A stretch of 64,000 bases of DNA. Origin: Dugong dugon. Lineage: Eukaryota > Chordata > Mammalia > Sirenia > Dugongidae. The position numbers and the translations under genes are program-made. Shown here in pieces: positions 32,901 to 44,161 of this stretch (position 1 is the stretch's first letter; every line of letters begins with the position of its first letter). The stretch is from NCBI GenBank assembly GCA_030035585.1, contig CM057462.1, positions 114,199,234 through 114,263,233 of the forward strand, given 5' to 3'. The notes under the pieces are model-generated. The model did no database searches and had not been told where the DNA came from. It saw only the letters and a program-made list of their open reading frames with translations.

Positions 32901-34369
32901 TCATAATATTTATAAATATCCATCTTACATAACAAAAAATTAACAGCATTCAATGATTCTGCATGCATTCCATTAGTGAAAAATATTACATCACCAAAAA
33001 ATAGTTCTCCTTGCTGTTTGAACACATAAACACATGAATTTGTGTTTGTGTGATAAAGACAGAAATAACCAAGATCGGTAGAAGCATCTAGTTACAGGCA
33101 ACTTGTCCTTGACTAGAACCTTCCTTGCTTACCATCTTCTCACCCACTGTGCACAACCTTTCTCATGATTATGTGAAAAGTCTCTAATTAAATAAACTAT
33201 TGGATATTTAGGATCTTATCTTTAATGCTTGAAACAGCTCTGGTTGGCCTTCCCATTTCCTACAATGGTCAGTTATGGGCTAATGTATTTAACCATCTTC
33301 AGTAATTTATTTCAAAGCACATAATTAATTAGTATGCTTTTAATTCTGCAAATGACACAGTCAATTTTTCCTGTCACTTCCACAACTTATTCCATTGTGT
33401 GTGGTTTTTGGGAATGTTTATTATTTGACTGATAGGATTTAGAATGTAATAATAATAAGAAATAATCAGTCTTGCACAAGATAAAGCTAAAGAAGGGATG
33501 TTTAAAAAAATAGAAAAAGAATCTGAATTTAAAAATATTTCATTCAACAACTAAAACATCCAAACTATGTAAGAGATTTAATGGCTCATCTTATAGCTGC
33601 TGAGAAGAAAGAAATAATCTATTCATATGTGGCCCTGAATACAGAATAGTGAAAACACAAAACTTTGTAATATTTCCAGCTCTTTAGTTTGTATTCTAGA
33701 AGGCAGAAATGAGGCTTTATATTGTTCATCTGAAATGGGAGATATTGGAAACTGAGGGTCTGAATAATAATAATTAATAATAAATTCTTGCAATTACAAA
33801 ACATCTTTCATCCCAACATCCTTAGGAATTTAGTATTTTTCCCAAAGGCACTGTTTAATGTTCCTTTCCTGGAATTGACTTACAGCATAATGATATGGCA
33901 AATCAAAGGCAAAATAGCACTTGACACTGAAAGATTGAGCCACTGCAGCAAGATTAAACGTGAAGATCATTCTAGTAAACTCAGCTTTTTTCCTTTAAAA
34001 AACATTGTTTTTTAGACGCTAATAAAGCCAGCTAAAGCTTTTAGCCTTTTCCTACAGTCATAGCTCTGCAACTCAGACTAGCCTGTTTTGTTGCCATGAT
34101 AGGTCAAATTAATTCTTCATTTTTATGCACAGTCAGGGCCCTTCTTTTTGCTGGCCTACTGGGACATATATTAATCATTTTTTAATAGCCCATTAGGTAT
34201 AGTTGTATCCTGTGGCAACTAGGTCTCTATTAATTTCAAAGTTTTAGCTTTATGCAGCATATCCAATAATACATTTCTCCATCTGCTTAGGTAAAGAGTG
34301 AGCTGGGAGATAATGGTCAAAACAGTCCTTTTTTAAGTTTTCGTTAGATTATAATTTTTGAGCAGGGGC
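32901..34369. other. Unique sequence, possible conserved element
   Basis: No repeats recognised. 33180-33420 is AT-rich with TTAATTAG and CATAATTAATTAG words and little decay texture. 33788-34015 has a 75-codon plus frame with no recognised content. Confidence 0.35.
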
Positions 34370-34653
34370 CAGAAAAACAAATCTGTCTTGGAAGAAGTAC
34401 AGCCAGAATGCCCCTTAGAAGCAAAGATGGTGAGACTACGTCCTGGAGAAGGACATCATGCCTGGTAAATTAGAGGATTAGCAAAAAAGACAAAGATCCT
34501 CAATAAAATGGATTGACACAGTGGCTGCAACAATGGATGCAAGCATAGTAACAGTTGTGATAATGGTGTTGGACTGGGCAGTGTTTCATTCTGTTGTTCA
34601 TAGGGTCTCCATGAGTCATAAAACTGACTCGACAGCACCTAACAACAACAACA
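34370..34653 (+). mobile_element. RTE LINE 3' end with internal deletion
   Basis: Plus-strand RTE 3' end: GAAGAAGTACAGCCAGAATG to GTGAGACTACG, a jump omitting about 40 bp present at 25270-25310, then GAGAAGGACATCATGCCTGG and the terminal CACCTAACAACAACAACAA. Confidence 0.88.
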
Positions 34654-34975
34654 ATATCCTAAATTATATGTGTTAACTCTACAGAATATATGATAGGATT
34701 ATTGTTACAAGTAAATGCCAGTAGATTATTCAAAGCATAGTTGCTAGTTCAACATGTATGTAATAGATACAAAGTATGAATTAATATGCATACATTACAT
34801 TCCTGTTGGCCCTCAGTAAATCTGTTTCTAATAAATAACAGACTTGCTGCATCTAGAAGGCTCCCTTTTTCTGAAACTTGATTCGTGGACTGCATAATGC
34901 TTAATGCTTATAAATAGGATATGGTACGTATTAAATTTGGGTATGGTAGTAATAGTCTGGTTGTAAAGAGAATTG

Positions 34976-35150
34976 TCATTTATTGAACATCACTATGCCT
35001 GGCACATTATCTCAGGTAATTGTCACAACAAGAGGTAGGGATTATCTTCAAATTTTGAGATAGGAAACCTGAGCCTCAGAGCAGCGAATGACCTATCTGA
35101 ACTGAACGATGTAACCAAGGTCACTCAGTTAATAAATTAAGCCTAGCTGA
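34976..35150 (-). repeat. MIR fragment
   Basis: Reverse MIR-like: ATGCCTGGCACATTATCTCA, GAGCCTCAGAGCAGCGAATG, CCAAGGTCACTCAGTTAATA. Confidence 0.6.
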
Positions 35151-35255
35151 AATTTCACTTTGTAGTCAAGGAACTTCCTAAAAGTAATGTAATCTAAAAG
35201 AAGATAAACATTAAACTGTAAATCATATGTTAAAACATTTTAGATTTGAGATTTG

Positions 35256-35396
35256 CTAAGAGCTCGGCTGCTAACCAAAAGATCAGCAGTTTGAATACAA
35301 CAGCCACTCCTTGGAAACCTTATGGGGCAATTCTACTTTATCCTAAAGGGTTGCTATGAGTCGGAATCGACTCGACAGCGAAGGGTTTGCTTTTTT
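35256..35396 (+). mobile_element. AfroSINE, 5' truncated
   Basis: Plus SINE lacking the first part of its head: CTAAGAGCTCGGCTGCTAAC, ATGGGGCAATTCTACTTTAT, GAGTCGGAATCGACTCGACA, ending GGGTTTGCTTTTTT. Confidence 0.92.
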
Positions 35397-35401
35397 ACAC
35401 A

Positions 35402-35530
35402 GCTAGTCTGTAATCTCCATGATAGCAGGAATTGTGTCCATTTTATTTCTGTTTGTAGCTACCATGCCTACTTAGTGTCTGGCACAGATTAGGTGAATCA
35501 ATACAAACAGAATGAATGAATGAATGAAAG
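35402..35530 (+). repeat. L2 3' end
   Basis: CTCCATGATAGCAGGAATTG, GTGTCTGGCACAGATTAGGT, then (GAAT)n: an L2 terminus. Confidence 0.75.
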
Positions 35531-35924
35531 CCATCTTTTTTTGTCATGCCTGTCACCTTATAAATGACCACACATGTAGATGTTTCTTAGGTTGATCTAT
35601 GCCTTAATTTCATCCACTTAGGAAAAATAAAACTCATTTATTATGTTACACGTATCAGAACAAATCAATCTTCATATATTATATGAAACATTTTTGCCAT
35701 TGTTAGTGGATTGTATACTAGTACATTTTTGATTTCATGAATTCAGCAGATACTGCTTTGTGGCTGGGCTAGATGGTAGATACATAAAGATGAGTAAAAT
35801 AGTGACCCTGTCTGTAGTAACGATGATATAATGGTAGACATTGGGTGCTAGGGTTAGAAAAAAATCACGTAGATATCCGTGTCCTTAGGCATATTACTTA
35901 TCATATCTCAGACTTGGTTTTGAT

Positions 35925-36480
35925 ATTTTTCTTATTAACTGCTTAATTTCTATATCCTTAGGTTTAAGGGTGTCTCTTGTAAATAGCATATATATAGTTT
36001 TAATCCAGTATGATAATTTTTTCCTTTTATTGAAGAGTTTAGGCAGCTTATATTGACATAATTATTTCTACTTTCTTATTCTGTGCTTTCTATTTGTCCC
36101 TCCTATTACTTTTTCCTCCTCCTCCCTCCCCCCCGCCCTTTTTTTTCTTACCTTATTTTGTATTGGATAAGTTTCCTTCACCCTCGGCCACTCAACCTTT
36201 CCCCTCTCTGTCTTTTTTGGCAGTTATGTGCTTTATGTCTATCCCTTTAGTGGTTTCATAGCTATTTTAATATGCATACTTAACTAAGTCTAAAGTTATT
36301 CAAGATTTTACTCTTCTCTCAAGGAATACAAGGACTTTAGAATGCTTTAACTCTTACCAAACCCTTCCCTACTTACACACTGTTATTTTGAAGTATTTTA
36401 GATCTAGCTTGTTCCTTGATCCCTTCAACTTCAATAAATTAGTTATCATCATTATTTTATATAGGCTTCTTAGACTGAAT
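35925..36480 (-). repeat. Old L1M fragment
   Basis: Reverse L1-like AT-rich text with GTGTCTCTTGTAAATAGCAT, corresponding to GTGTCTTTTGTAGACAGCAT in the large L1 at 49020. Probably the same old element as 37240-37670, separated by younger inserts. Confidence 0.6.
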
Positions 36481-36509
36481 TCCCCAGAAACAGAGCCTGA
36501 GCTAAAGGC

Positions 36510-36936
36510 TTAGGAGTAAGTAGTTTTCCAAGTGTCCATCAACAGATAAATGGATAAACAAAACATGGTAGAGAATACAATGGAATATTATTCAGCCAGA
36601 AAGAGAAATGAAGTTGTATACATGCTATGACATGGATGAACCTTGAAAACATTATGCTAAGTGAAATAAATCAGATATAAAAAAATATTGTATGATCTCC
36701 TTTATGTGAAATATATAGAATAAATAAATAAATGCATAGAGACAGAAGTTTATTAGTGGTTGTCAGGGGAAGGGGGACGATCTATGAGGAGTTATTGCTG
36801 AAGGGGTACTGAGACCTGTTTGGGGTGAAGAAAAACTTTTGGAAATAGATAGTGGTGATGGTTGTACAACATGAAGAATGTAATTAATGTCACTAAATTG
36901 TGCACTTAAAATCAGATAAAATGGCAAATTTTTGTT
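36510..36936 (+). repeat. L1M 3' end
   Basis: Plus old-L1 3' end: AAGTGTCCATCAACAGATAA, ATGGAATATTATTCAGCCAG, GTGGTTGTCAGGGGAAGGGG, GATGGTTGTACAACATGAAG. Confidence 0.85.
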
Positions 36937-36944
36937 TTTGTTAT

Positions 36945-37232
36945 TAGCTCCTGTTTAGTTGGCCCCAACACATAGCAACCCTATACACAATAGAACAAAA
37001 CACTGCCTGTTCCTGTGCCATCCCTATGATCAGTTGTGGACCAGACTGTTGTGATCCACAGGGTTTTCACTGGCTGATTTTTGGAAGTAGATCACCAAGC
37101 CTTTCTCCCTAGTCCATCTTAACCTGGAAGCTCACCCGAAACCTGGTCAGCATCATAGCAACACGCAACCCTCCACTGACAGTTGTCTTGTGGCTACACA
37201 TGAGATGCACTGGCCAGGAACTGAACTTGCAT
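36945..37232 (-). mobile_element. Gly-type SINE, reverse, head truncated
   Basis: Body words shared with 3105-3366 and 14480-14755: AGTAGATCACCAAGCCTTTC, CTGGAAGCTCACCCGAAACC, AGCATCATAGCAACACGCAA, CACATGAGATGCACTGGCCA. The tRNA-Gly-like head is mostly lost. Confidence 0.8.
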
Positions 37233-37239
37233 TCAAATT

Positions 37240-37670
37240 ATTTTCTTTTACTTTGTATCTTACAGTTTTATTCTAATTTGTCTGGGTGTGATGTGCTTAT
37301 AAATGTCTGGTTGGGATTTTTTGGGCCTACTGCATCTAATTATTAGAGTTGCTTTATCAGTTCTGGAAATTTTTCAGTCATGATCTCTTTGAATATTGCC
37401 TCTTTCCCATTTTCTCTATTAATTCCTTTTGGAATTTTGATTAGACATATTTCTGTCAATTTGTGATCATATTTTTTTTTATTTCTTTTTTCCTCTTAAA
37501 TACATTCTGGATAGTTTCTCTAGATCTGTCTTCTAGTTTGCTATTTCTCTCTTCAATGGTATCTATTCTATTGTTTAATCCATCTATTGGTCTCTTTACT
37601 TTAAATAATTATATTTTTCATTTATGAAGATTATATTTTGGTTATTTTTCAAATATACTTGGCCAACGTA
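37240..37670 (-). repeat. HAL1/L1M ORF1-region fragment
   Basis: Reverse text matching the ORF1 region of old L1/HAL1 elements: TTTGAATATTGCCTCTTTCC, AGATCTGTCTTCTAGTTTGC, CTCTCTTCAATGGTATCTAT. No open frame. Confidence 0.65.
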
Positions 37671-37751
37671 TTTAATCTTTTATGTGCAGATCATATTTTA
37701 TTTCTTTAAAAATGTCAACCTTACTCATTTTATATTCTATGTATGATTGTC

Positions 37752-37976
37752 GGTCTACTACTACCCAAAGATTGGCAGTTCCCACACAGTGATACCATAG
37801 AAGAAAGGCCTGGCAATCTGCTTCTGTAAAGATTACAGGCAAGAAAACCCTATGGAGCAGTTCTACTCTGCACACCTGGGATCGCTATGAGTCGGAACTG
37901 ACTCGATGCAACTGGTTTGATTTTTTTTTTTTTTTTGGTCTGTTGAACATATGGTATTTGACAGGCACCATGCTAA
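37752..37976 (+). mobile_element. AfroSINE, 5' truncated, with extra 3' flank
   Basis: SINE part 37752-37936 (TTGGCAGTTCCCACACAGTG, GATTACAGGCAAGAAAACCC, T-run). It is followed by about 40 bp (GGTCTGTTGAACATATGG onward, through CACCATGCTAAGT) that also follows the AfroSINE at 39235. In that second locus the flank belongs to a MIR and includes the target-site duplication. Confidence 0.9.
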
Positions 37977-39223
37977 GTTGTTTTCACCATCCTTCTGTTG
38001 TTTTCTCTGATTTTCATTCTTGCTGCCTTCTCTTTGGGTATATTTTGTGATTCTCTACTGTGGGTAGCCTACTTTCTTTACAGCTTACAGATTTAGTGTT
38101 ATTCTCCAAGGACCGGGCTGAATATTAATTCTACCAGAGATAATTTACATTTGCTCTTAACAGTTGCTTGTTAGTATTACCAACACTACATCACTTTATA
38201 TTAAATTGAATTATCTACTTTTGTTTTTTAGGATTGTATAGGTCACATGAATTTGGACCACTAATCTCTGTGAGGGCCAGTTTGCATTTTCAAACTATAA
38301 GGTGAAATTTTTGTTTTCCTCCACCCATTATCAAGATCAAAGCAGGAAAGTCTCTTTGGTGAACACTGCTACAAAGTGCGTCTTTTTTTTTCAAGTTTAC
38401 TATTATATTAAGGGTAGAGATCTTTGGAATCCCAGCTCACTGCAGGGATCTTCTACTAGCTCCTCTATTTTGGACATCTTTGATTTTTATCTTTTGCTTA
38501 CACTGCATCTGCCAAAATTGAAGCCCAGCGTTTCCAAGGCTTGGAAGACACCTTCAAGGAAAAAGCTAAATTTGAAACTCATTCCCCTCTGTAGTCCTTT
38601 TATTTTCTTTTTAGTTCTCCAAATTCCTTAATTTAATGTCTACTCAGCAATACCTTTTGTAAGAGTTTTTTATATTTGGTCTGGCATTTTTGGTTGTTTC
38701 AATCAGGAAAATTTTCAGCATATATAGTCTTTATAAGATTGGAAACAGTTCTTGCTTCTCATTGTTCTTCCTCTAAATTTACCTTTAGAAAACAGTAAAA
38801 AAATGAATATAAATTTAATTACTTAAAGTCAGTTTAAATACCCTCATTCTCCTCTATCTGGTACCCTTTTTTTCTCCAGGTTGTTATTTTCCCTCTTCTC
38901 TCCTAACAATTTCCTTGCTTTTTCTATCCTTTCCCTTCTTTGTTAACATCAAAATGGGAAAGAATCTAGTATCAATGATTTATACTTGGTGGTTGATTTA
39001 TTTATTACATTTGATGTAGTTTTAACCTTTCCAACACTTACCTTTTACATATCTTCATCTGTTACAGAAAAAGGAGGACTGTATCCCCTCTCATTTGTTG
39101 ATATTTGAAATTCTTTTAATACGGGACAAAATACTTCTGGGTATGAACACTACTGAAACTTATTTCCCACAAGCCTATGCTTTGGGTAAACGTAACTTAA
39201 TAATTTAGCTATAATAGCGCCTT
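37977..39223. other. Degraded LINE-like sequence, no gene
   Basis: Probably the continuation of the old HAL1/L1M element in part. The 109-codon plus frame at 38302-38631 has no recognised domain. Otherwise unassigned. Confidence 0.35.
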
Positions 39224-39234
39224 TCTATTGAACA

Positions 39235-39456
39235 ACTGTCCCTGCGTGGCACAAATGGTTTCACTCGACCACTAACTCAAAGGTTGGCAGTTCCCACACA
39301 GTGATATCATGGAAGAAAGCCCTGGCAATCTGCTTTTGTAAAGATTACAGACAAGAAAACCCTATGGAGCAGTTCTACTCTGCACACACGGGGTCGCTGT
39401 GAGTTGGAATTGATTCCACACAACTCGTTTCAGTTTTTTTTTTTTTTTTTTTTTGG
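39235..39456 (+). mobile_element. AfroSINE, full length, T-tailed
   Basis: Plus SINE ending in about 22 T. An exact 11-bp duplication TCTATTGAACA flanks it (39224-39234 and 39457-39467). The body TTGGCAGTTCCCACACAGTG carries an insertion relative to the common form, shared only with the copy at 37752 here. Confidence 0.95.
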
Positions 39457-39650
39457 TCTATTGAACACATGGTATTTGACAAGCACCATGCTAAGTGCTT
39501 TACCTACATGATTTCAAATCTTCACAACCACCTAGTAAAGTATGTATTATTGCTTTCATTTTATTGATGAGAAAACTGAGGTCCAAAGTGGGTGAGAAAG
39601 TTTAGCCAAGTTTAGACAGGAAGTGAGAGTCTAACTCTGGTTTGTCTGGT
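39457..39650 (-). repeat. MIR
   Basis: Reverse MIR: CACCATGCTAAGTGCTTTAC, CTTCACAACCACCTAGTAAA, GATGAGAAAACTGAGGTCCA. Confidence 0.8.
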
Positions 39651-40432
39651 CTAGAAACCTCTGGTTTCTCTTTTCACTGTTCGACAGTATCTGTCTCAAG
39701 TAACTGGACTTAAAAGAACTCACTCATGGTCTCTCCTCTTGGATAAATGCTAACTCTTACGGAAGAAATGAGAAGGCTTTGCTCTAGCTGTGTTCCTGAG
39801 AGACTTATTTTCAGGTTCTGGATGGAGCTGGAGATCTTGAAATGGGAGACTGGGCCATGTTTTTTCGCTTGCTGTACGTATTTTTTTCTAAGACCTGGAA
39901 GACTGTCTGATTATTCCTCTGTTGTCAGACTTTCCCAAGCTCAAATGTTATACTTCTTTTGTCATAGAACTCTATGAGCCATAATTTTATTTCCTAGAAC
40001 ATCTGATATTCTTTCAGTTACTGTTGATGTTACTATCAGACCATAATGACTTCTTTAACGACATTCTAAAATATATCCCTAATACCTCATGTAGTATTCT
40101 GAACTCTGGTAATGATGTTTCTGACAATAAAGTATGCTGTTTGAGTATAATCTCTTCATTAATAGAGATAATACTCTGCTTCCCTAACTAAACCCTTTTT
40201 GGATGAAAGTCAAGGTAGGCCAGCCTTATGCTGGAATCTGCTATATTTGCTCCAGACTGGTTCTAGAGCACTGCTTTTTAAAACTCAGTTATTGCCTCAT
40301 GCTTTCATTTCCCTTCAGGTAAATGAGGACAAACCCTTGCCTCTGATCTCCCTAGATGATTAGGGCATTAAGTGGATAGATGGGAAAGCCAATTAAATGC
40401 TTTTAATTCATAAGACAAACTATTAAAAATCA
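39651..40432. other. No recognised element
   Basis: Unique-looking; the 76-codon plus frame at 39747-39977 has no recognised content. Confidence 0.3.
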
Positions 40433-40897
40433 AGCTACCATGATTATACAAGAGTTTATTGCATTTTCAAAGAACACATTTAAATACAGAGTAGAAATTG
40501 CATTTAACATGCATACTTTATATAAATGAGCTCTTGAACATGTCTATATAAACATCTGTATAAAACAAAATATTATATGGTTGCAGCTTCCATGTCTTAA
40601 ATGTATAAAATAACACCTTGTAAGCTGCTTGCCTAATTTGCTATTTTCTGGGTTCTAAGGAATAGTTTGACATGAGAAAGACTGCAGAAAAATCCAAGGT
40701 AGGAAAGCCTGGACTTGGGTAAAAGAAATCCTTCTCTGGGTGGCCATACCTGTGTCTCTTTGTCTTCTTTACAAGCACATCGAATGGTATTAGTATAACT
40801 CTCAGGACAAGCACTGATGAGCTGAAATGGCAAATTTGGCTCTGCAGTGTTGTGATTTTTCCAAGATGTGGAAATGATTAATTTATTTTTCTTGTTG
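40433..40897 (-). other. Candidate 3'-terminal exon (weak)
   Basis: Read on the minus strand: a long T tract and TTTACAG acceptor ending at 40898, then an open frame of about 87 codons with NTAEPNLPFQLISACPESYT and NTIRCACKEDKETQ, a stop at 40633-40635, about 170 nt of AT-rich 3'-UTR-like sequence, and AATAAA at 40455-40460. A possible donor (ACAG|GTATGG) at 40749/40750 would alternatively make a 148-nt internal exon. The ingredients are correctly ordered for a last exon, but each is common in AT-rich DNA. I do not recognise the protein, and no partner exon was found upstream (41-44 kb). Confidence 0.25.
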
Positions 40898-40924
40898 CTG
40901 TAAAAAAAAAAAAAAATTAACACA

Positions 40925-41748
40925 GCATGCTTACCAAAATACCTTGAGGAGGGGAGGTTGCAGCCGGCAAAAAATGTAGAATGTGTGCGTTATTTGCATA
41001 AAAATACAGTAATGGTGCCTCCATTCCAGCTGAAAGCTGGGGATTTAAAGATGATTAAGATACAGGTGTTGCCTTCAGAGAGACCCAGCTATGACACCAA
41101 ATTACAACTGAGTGGGGTAAGCTCTTCACTCAGACTCTGAACAAAGACCCATGAGAGAAAGGCAGAGAAAAATTCTATTCAGGGGGTGTTAGGAAAGAGA
41201 ATGCAGATGACTATGAGGAAAAATTTACTGTATGACTAAAATAAAATTATTGTTTGGTTGCTCTACATCTGGGTGCTGCATCTAGCAATAAGCCCACATT
41301 TTAATCTCCTTAGCTTCAATGCAGGGAAAACAAAGCATGCAACACCAACTACAGCAAAAAAAATCATCAAAATTCAAACCAAATGTGTATGAGGAGGGAG
41401 GGGAATTCCATCTTCTGCCTCCATCCCTCTCTCACCCAGTCCCCAAACCTCTTAAACGGGAGCCCAATCTGCATAAAGAAGTGGAAACATGACACTTTCT
41501 CTCTAAACGCAAACTCAGTAACCAAACTGTAAAAGGAAGTACCACAGGCATGTGATTCTTTATTGGTTTCTTTTCTCTGTTGTATTTCCATAAGGCAGCT
41601 TCTCTCATTGAGGTGACGTCCACCCACATCAAAGGAAAAAGGGAAGCCCTTGACTTTTCACTCACCTTTCTGAAGGGTACTTCTTCCTTTCCATTCACTT
41701 TCTCAGTTCTGCTTTAGTTGTGGCACTTTGAAGCCTTGCCCCCACTAA
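40925..41748. other. No recognised element
   Basis: Unique-looking. Overlapping minus frames at 41367-41627 and 41432-41698 have no recognised domains. Confidence 0.3.
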
Positions 41749-41962
41749 CCAGTTGTTGTTGTGAGAAATTGTCAAGTTCAGTTTTTTACTCATAGGGACC
41801 CCATGTGCTAGAATAGAACTGTCCCATAGGGTTTTCTTGGCTGTAATCTTTACAGGAGCAGATCATCAGGTCTTTTTCCCAAGAAGCAACTGGGTGAGTT
41901 AGAACCACCAACTTTTTGGTTAGCAGCCAAGCACCTAACCTTTGCCCCACTAACCATGCTTC
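41749..41962 (-). mobile_element. AfroSINE, reverse
   Basis: AACCAGTTGTTGTTGTGAG, ACCCCATGTGCTAGAATAGA, GGTTTTCTTGGCTGTAATCT, CAACTTTTTGGTTAGCAGCC; the variant containing the GTAATCTTTACAGGAGCAGA insert. Confidence 0.88.
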
Positions 41963-42636
41963 CCCAATTCGTTGGATCTTGTGAGCTTTTCTCTATTCAA
42001 GTGTCTGGCAAGGAAATGCATTAAGCTGGACTTTATGGGGAAGTCTGTTAAAGATACCTTCTTTGGTGTGGAAATATCTCAAAGAGGGAATGAAGCTGCT
42101 AATTTTAGCCGATTCCCAAGGGAACATGGTCCAGGGGGATAGCTTTAGATATGCCTTTATAAGGCACAAGGCTGTGGTGCTGACTGTGGACTGAGTGTCA
42201 GGGTTTTGCTTGCAAGTCCCGAGACCTGTGGTGGATTGCTGACCTGCCTTAGATGACATTGACATAATGTCTTGTATTTCTGGCTGAAGTAGAACTGGAA
42301 CAGAAAAGGACATTCCAGAATGTAAATAAAGGTCTACTTATCTGATATTTATTTTCAGAAGGATTCTTGAGACAGTTCATTTTTTGTCTCTAGAGTCCCA
42401 GTGTCTTCTTTTAGCAAGGGCTGGGTGTTTGGATGAACTTTAAAGCTTTCTGAGTTTTGATGTGGTACTGAAACAGAAGCTTTGATGCTTCAAGCTGCTG
42501 ACTGTGGAGGAAATGCAGGGTTTAAAGCTTATCAACAGATGTACAGAACAAACACTATCCAGAAATGCTTCCTTCCATAGTAGAAACACTGGAGATTAAA
42601 TAGGTTCCAAGATGACAAAGGGCAGACTAAATACAT
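41963..42636. other. No recognised element
   Basis: A 106-codon minus frame (41993-42313) has no recognisable domain. Nothing else is supported. Confidence 0.3.
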
Positions 42637-42836
42637 TATTGTTGTTGTGTGCCATCAAATCGATTCTGACTCATAGTGACCCTATAAAACAGAGTAGAAA
42701 TGCCCCATAGGATTTCCTAGGCTGAAATCTTTATGGGAGCAGACTGCCACATCTTTCTTCCCATGAAGCAGCTGTTGGGTTTCAACTGCCTACCTTTTGG
42801 TTAGCAGCCAACTGCTCACTGAGTCACTGGGGCTCC
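42637..42836 (-). mobile_element. AfroSINE, reverse
   Basis: GTGTGCCATCAAATCGATTC, CTATAAAACAGAGTAGAAAT, GAGCAGACTGCCACATCTTT, GAGTCACTGGGGCTCC. Same insert-bearing variant as at 41749 and 21807. Confidence 0.93.
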
Positions 42837-42879
42837 TTAAACATGTTACACAGAGTACTTAAGAGCTGGTCTCTGCCTT

Positions 42880-43290
42880 ACTGTCCATTCCCATCTCCTG
42901 GCATTCCCTGCTCCCAGGCTTAGGTTTCCACCATACTGAACTGAAACCAGCCAGGAAGAAATGTTTTGTTTTTCGGCATCTGCACTTTTGGTGATCCTTA
43001 CTTGGAATGTTCCTTCCTTCTCTCTCTCTTTTTCTTTTCCTGTTAGTATCTTCTGTGAGTACTCAGCTTCAAGCAGTCTTTGTGATTCCCTCAAGCTAAG
43101 ATTAAATACTCTTCTGTGAACTTCTTTAGCACTTGGTACTCGCTCCTATGATCGACCTTAGTATGTGTTGTAATTTAATTGCCTCTTTAAATGTTTGTCT
43201 TCCACAATAAATAGTAAACTTTTGAAGGTCAAGGATGGTGGTTTGTATCCATCATAATTAGCACAGTGCCTAGCACATAGGAGCACTCAC
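42880..43290 (+). repeat. L2 LINE 3' fragment
   Basis: Plus L2: AGTACTCAGCTTCAAGCAGT, GTCTTCCACAATAAATAGTA, AGCACAGTGCCTAGCACATA. Confidence 0.7.
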
Positions 43291-44146
43291 TACATTGAGG
43301 GAAAAAAGAAAAAAAAGTTCTGTAACAGTGATTTTGCAAACGTTTAGCATTTATTTACAGTGGCATTTTATTTTAAATAATAAAACACCCTGCCAATTTA
43401 CTAAATAGATTATTTGGTCTGAGAATCATCAAAGGGCTGTACTTTGCCTCCGTTAGGAGAATTTGCAGTGAGTCAGAATAAAATTTGAGAAGTGAGAGGC
43501 GTGATCTGAGCATTTCCACAGACCTTTTATAGAAGATGAATTGGACAGGGCTCTGGGACAAGTGTCTCCATAATAATGGGGTGTGTGGGGATGAATGTTA
43601 TTGAGGTGATTAGAGTATGCGGCGGCTAGTCCAAACAGCTGACTTCTATTCCTGACTCACCCAGGATTCACCGTGACCTCCAGCAAATCATTTACCTTCC
43701 AAGGTGCTTTTAAGTGCACTTCAAAATAAGGATGACAACGTGACCATGTAAACTTATGGAACGTGGTGGGGACTAATTTTTAGGATAAAGTTTTAAAGGC
43801 ATTTTTATCAAAGCTATTATTTACTTTGAATGTTGTGAACATTAGGAACTGGTAAACCGGCAATGCCAGTTAAAACAACAAAGGTAAACCAACTTGGATG
43901 AATAGATTGAAGTTCAGTAAGTTTTGAAGCAAATATCTATTTTCTCTCATAACTAAAGCGAGAGGTATACAGGCAAACTTCTTTATAAAAAGAAATGTAT
44001 GATTCATCCCAACACTTTCTGCCCCCCTTGATCCATTTTGTTTCTTTCTATAGAGAGTTAACTGGAAAGCCCATCCTTGGAGGGGCTGTATGGGAACCAA
44101 AACAGCAGAAGTGGAGAGTTAAGAAAAGTAGAGTTCACCTCACCAG
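43291..44146. other. Unique stretch beside the large L1
   Basis: No repeat or gene recognised. It ends at the TCCCTGGAGGATTTT target site of the L1. Confidence 0.35.
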
Positions 44147-44161
44147 TCCCTGGAGGATTTT

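Noticed and set aside
41993..42313. 106-codon minus frame as an upstream exon partner for the 40.4-40.9 kb candidate
   Set aside because: No convincing splice sites and no recognisable domain.
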